The notes under the pieces were generated by a model that saw only the letters and a list, made by a program, of their open reading frames with translations, did no database searches and was not told the DNA's origin. From the NCBI RefSeq assembly GCF_000935355.1, contig NZ_JXZC01000014.1:1-59964 (forward strand): DNA of 59,964 nt. The letters run 5' to 3'. This DNA comes from Rossellomorea aquimaris. Its GTDB lineage: Bacteria; Bacillota; Bacilli; Bacillales; Bacillaceae_B. The position numbers and the translations under genes are program-made. This document shows, one piece after another, positions 57,850 through 59,964 of this stretch (position 1 is the first letter of the stretch; every line of letters begins with the position of its first letter).

Positions 57850-58485
57850 GTGACCATCCGCAATTGGATTCGTTTTTTTATTCATACGTTAGTGATCGGA
57901 GGAGCTGTAACTGCCACCGCCGCACTTCTCATTAGATGGGATCAGTTCGGACCATACATTCAAGACGGAAACGTGATTGGCATATTATCAAGTCTACTTT
58001 GGTTTATTTTTGTAGGTTTCACATTTAGTGTAATCAGTCAGATGGGTTATTTCGCTTATTTAACCATCCACCAATTTGGGATGGGAATGTTTAAGAGCTT
58101 ATGGAACCCTGTTCAAGTGGTTCTGATTGCCCTTGTCCTTTTTGATTTAATCTACTTCCGATTCAGGGCTTTTGCTGAGGAAGGCGAGTCGTATACGCCC
58201 TATATTTTTCTGGGTGTAGGCATCCTGGTCGTTGGTTTAATCGTAGCTTATATGAAGAATCGTCAATCAGAATCCAAGACAAACACATTTGTGTCTGCCT
58301 TATTCTTTATGATTGTTGTTACGACACTGGAGTGGCTGCCGGTCCTATTGGTGAATTCCGTTAAATGGCTTTACCTTATGCTGTTGGCTTTATTGGCATG
58401 TAATGCATTCCAGCTTCTGCGTCTTCCTAAATATATTGAGAAGTCCCAATTGGAAAGGCAACGTAAGCAGCCAACTAAAAGTTAA
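57850..58485 (+). CDS. kbaA: KinB-signalling pathway membrane protein KbaA
   Basis: KbaA is needed for KinB activity in the sporulation phosphorelay. The 211-aa product is mostly membrane, with about six hydrophobic segments (near residues 10-30, 40-65, 85-105, 125-145, 155-175, 175-195). The conserved block FSVISQMGYFAYLTIHQFGM and NPVQVVLIALVLFDLIYFRF match B. subtilis KbaA. GTG 57850 after TTGGAGGA is used; the in-frame ATG at 57739 would place the gene across its own promoter. Confidence 0.9.
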   Translation: MTIRNWIRFFIHTLVIGGAVTATAALLIRWDQFGPYIQDGNVIGILSSLLWFIFVGFTFSVISQMGYFAYLTIHQFGMGMFKSLWNPVQVVLIALVLFDLIYFRFRAFAEEGESYTPYIFLGVGILVVGLIVAYMKNRQSESKTNTFVSALFFMIVVTTLEWLPVLLVNSVKWLYLMLLALLACNAFQLLRLPKYIEKSQLERQRKQPTKS

Positions 58486-58529
58486 ACAAAAAGCCCGATG
58501 ATGAAATCTCTTCATCATCGGGCTTTTGT
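58486..58529. terminator. Bidirectional terminator between kbaA and pdaB
   Basis: A 17-bp perfect stem (58489-58505 with 58511-58527) with a 5-nt loop, extended by CA/TG at the ends, with A-rich and T-rich flanks. The arm overlaps the pdaB stop. Confidence 0.92.
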
Positions 58530-59278
58530 TATTGAATGAGGGAAGACTTGGCTTCCCCGTTTGAAATCATGTCTGAAACTGTAATGAAGTTTCCTTTTCC
58601 TTTTAGTTCCTTCACGATGGTCGGTAAAGCGGACTTTGTTTGTTTAGCTGAATCCGATGCGTGAAGGAGGATGATGTCCCCTTTTTTGGCTTTCTTCACA
58701 TTCTTTACAATCTCTTCCACGCCAGGATTCGTCCAATCTTTAGAGTCTACACTCCAGTGAACCACTGTAAGTCCAAGGGAGTCGGCTACCTTTAATGTTT
58801 CTTTATCAAAGTGACCCGTTGGCACGCGTAATAACTTCACATCTTTTACATTCAGCTTTTTAAAAACGGTATCGGCTTTTAAAATGTCCTGCTTGATCTT
58901 ATTTGGTTCCATATCCGTATAATCGGAATAGGCATAGCCGAGATTTCCGATTTCATATCCTTGCTTCACAATTTTCTCCACTAAATCAGGGTGTCTCTCC
59001 GCCCAGGCCCCGGAAAGAAAGAAGGTAGCGGACCCGACATTCATCTTCTTTAATTCTTCAAGGATGGGACCTGCTTTCTCATCTCCCCAGCCAATATTGA
59101 ATGTAATCGCGACTCCTTTTTCCCCTTTGTAGATCGCTTTCGGTCCATCCTTCGTACTAAAAACAGAAAGAGTCGAAAGGTTACTGCTATATACAAACAA
59201 GGCAGTGAAAAATGAAATCACGATAATCAGACTGAGTTGCTTTAACTTCTTAGCATTAACTGTGTGAAACGTATTCAA
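58529..59278 (-). CDS. pdaB: Polysaccharide deacetylase-like protein PdaB
   Basis: PdaB is a spore-maturation protein of the NodB superfamily, needed to keep the spore intact. The 249-aa product has an N-terminal transmembrane anchor (about residues 13-32) and the NodB fold ([17 protein letters not shown], then [50 protein letters not shown]). The catalytic TFDD Asp is Asn61 here. The metal-binding His-x3-His motif of active deacetylases is not seen at [10 protein letters not shown]. The start is TTG 59276-59278 after GGAGGG. Confidence 0.9.
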   Translation of the reverse strand: MNTFHTVNAKKLKQLSLIIVISFFTALFVYSSNLSTLSVFSTKDGPKAIYKGEKGVAITFNIGWGDEKAGPILEELKKMNVGSATFFLSGAWAERHPDLVEKIVKQGYEIGNLGYAYSDYTDMEPNKIKQDILKADTVFKKLNVKDVKLLRVPTGHFDKETLKVADSLGLTVVHWSVDSKDWTNPGVEEIVKNVKKAKKGDIILLHASDSAKQTKSALPTIVKELKGKGNFITVSDMISNGEAKSSLIQ

Positions 59279-59314
59279 TCGTTCATCCCTCCGTTCAACC
59301 GTCTATCTCTACTA

Positions 59315-59344
59315 AAGATATGCATGTCCCCGGAAAAAATATCT
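59315..59344 (-). promoter_or_regulatory. Weak SigE-like promoter candidate for pdaB
   Basis: On the minus strand, AGATATT (59338-59344) and CATATCTT (59315-59322) are separated by 15 bp, resembling SigE -35 (KMATATT) and partly its -10 (CATACANT). It lies 37 nt upstream of the start. B. subtilis pdaB is under sporulation sigma factors. Confidence 0.35.
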
Positions 59345-59418
59345 ATCTTATAAAAAAATGATTATAAATTTCTTTTAATGGAAAAAACTACAAATACAAA
59401 CATTAAGGGGTGACATAC

Positions 59419-59646
59419 TTGCTGGGGTTAATGATTAATGACAGAGAGAAACAAGAAATAGAATATTTGTTAAAAAGAGAAATGGATGAAATACTGTTCG
59501 ATCTAAAAGATTCTCGAATTGATCATATCGTTAAGAGAGCAATGGATGAACGGTACAAAATCTTATTCTCACTCTTTAAAAGGTTTGCCAGTCAAAAGGA
59601 ATGTTTAAAATATATGAAGACGGCAGCTAAGAAAGAAACATATTAA
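59419..59646 (+). CDS. Small conserved-looking protein of unknown function
   Basis: A 75-aa mostly helical, charged protein: NDREKQEIEYLLKREMDEIL, then DLKDSRIDHIVKRAMDERYK, LFSLFKRFAS and a Lys-rich end. No signal peptide, Cys cluster or membrane segment is visible. TTG 59419 is used because AAGGGGTGA (59405-59413) is 5 nt away; GTG 59410 overlaps this SD and ATG 59431 is 17 nt beyond it. Neighbours are pdaB (divergent) and an rRNA operon. I do not recognise a function. Confidence 0.7.
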   Translation: MLGLMINDREKQEIEYLLKREMDEILFDLKDSRIDHIVKRAMDERYKILFSLFKRFASQKECLKYMKTAAKKETY

Positions 59647-59654
59647 TGAAAATC

Positions 59655-59690
59655 AGCTTCCGCTTATATCCGAGTGGGAGCTTTACTATT
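59655..59690 (+). terminator. Terminator-like hairpin before the rrn promoters
   Basis: AGCTTCCGCT (59655-59664) pairs AGTGGGAGCT (59673-59682) with two G-T pairs; TTACTATTT follows, so the T-tract is imperfect. It probably ends the small upstream gene. Confidence 0.65.
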
Positions 59691-59786
59691 TACTAATGAA
59701 TTCAGATAATGTATGTCTGAAAGGCAGAGGGTTGTAAAATAGTTAATGTAGTTGAAATGTTTTTTTAAAAAAGTTTATAAAATGTA

Positions 59787-59815
59787 TTGACCCTCTCGAA
59801 AAATCTTGGTATATT
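59787..59815 (+). promoter_or_regulatory. rRNA operon promoter P1
   Basis: TTGACC (59787-59792), a 17-bp spacer, and TATATT (59810-59815), followed at 59822 by CGTCGCTG as the likely start region. An A/T-rich stretch upstream (59757-59780) may act as an UP element. Confidence 0.82.
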
Positions 59816-59882
59816 AATAAACGTCGCTGAAACGCAATGAATTATTTAGAAGAAACACCAATAAATAATTTTTGAAAAACAG

Positions 59883-59912
59883 TTGACATCACACGGTTGA
59901 GTGTGGTAAATT
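59883..59912 (+). promoter_or_regulatory. rRNA operon promoter P2
   Basis: A perfect TTGACA (59883-59888), an 18-bp spacer, and TAAATT (59907-59912). The start region AAGTCGCTCC resembles that after P1. Tandem promoters are the usual layout of Bacillus rrn operons. Confidence 0.82.
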
Positions 59913-59918
59913 AATAAA

Positions 59919-59964
59919 GTCGCTCCAAACAAGAGCGGAGTACATTGAACCTTGAAAACTGAAC
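59919..59964 (+). promoter_or_regulatory. rRNA leader with boxA-like sequence (truncated)
   Basis: After P2 the sequence reads CAAACAAGAGCGGAG and ends ACCTTGAAAACTGAAC, the boxA-like antitermination element found just upstream of Bacillus 16S rRNA. The 16S gene itself is not in the window. Confidence 0.75.

Overview
The window is a core, low-to-moderate GC chromosomal segment from an endospore-forming member of the Bacillaceae (Bacillus sensu lato). Gene order follows the classic Bacillus subtilis block ctsR to pdaB almost gene for gene, and the proteins align over nearly full length with remembered B. subtilis homologues. Divergence, and the lack of a gene between tuf and rpsJ (ybaC in B. 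subtilis), show it is not B. subtilis itself. Spore genes (sigH, cwlD, kbaA, gerD, pdaB) mark a spore former. The right end stops inside an rRNA leader, after two tandem rRNA-type promoters and just before where 16S should begin. The stretch probably lies between two rRNA operons, and the window may be a whole contig broken at rRNA repeats.

Layout. (1) 1-540: gene-free, with short tandem repeats, a C-rich/G-poor stretch, and the CtsR-controlled promoter. (2) 559-5117: ctsR-mcsA-mcsB-clpC, the autoregulated protein quality-control operon, closed by a strong terminator. (3) 5500-12151: radA-disA, yacL, ispD-ispF and gltX (DNA repair and c-di-AMP, PIN-TRAM protein, isoprenoid synthesis, Glu-tRNA). 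(4) 12148-17067: a cysteine-specific T-box leader controlling cysE-cysS, with mrnC, rlmB, rae1 and sigH behind. (5) 17140-29006: rpmG, secE, nusG, rplKA, rplJL, rsmC-like methyltransferase, rpoB and rpoC, with several internal promoters and r-protein leaders. (6) 29166-33901: the str operon (L7Ae-like protein, rpsL, rpsG, fusA, tuf). (7) 34586-49543: the S10-spc-alpha superoperon from rpsJ to rplQ, including secY, adk, map, a KOW-domain gene and infA. (8) 49828-54105: ECF transporter core ecfA1-ecfA2-ecfT, truA, and rplM-rpsI behind an L13 leader. (9) 54313-59646: a DUF2521-like gene (ybaK), cwlD, salA, gerD (minus), kbaA, pdaB (minus) and a small uncharacterised gene. (10) 59655-59964: tandem rrn promoters and leader.

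Functionally this is the gene-expression core: RNA polymerase core subunits, three elongation factors or regulators (NusG, EF-Tu, EF-G), IF-1, most ribosomal proteins, two aminoacyl-tRNA synthetases, RNA maturation enzymes and the Sec channel. Stress and sporulation genes lie at the edges. Genes are packed with 1-25 nt overlaps and strong Shine-Dalgarno (SD) sequences. TTG starts are used at cysS, radA, rpoB, rpoC, ecfA1, rpsI, ybaK and pdaB, and probably the KOW gene and the last small gene.

The coding content is conventional and I see no new protein system. The less explained material is intergenic. There are two families of dispersed hairpin repeats whose copies show compensatory base changes (5201-5487 with 12445-12595; 34159-34227 with 55707-55790), a REP-like palindrome (54160-54236), and a multi-hairpin leader with an apparent four-way junction and U-tract before the ECF operon (49642-49767). 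Several promoter-then-terminator leaders precede nusG, rplJ and rpoB. All promoter calls are from sequence inspection only.
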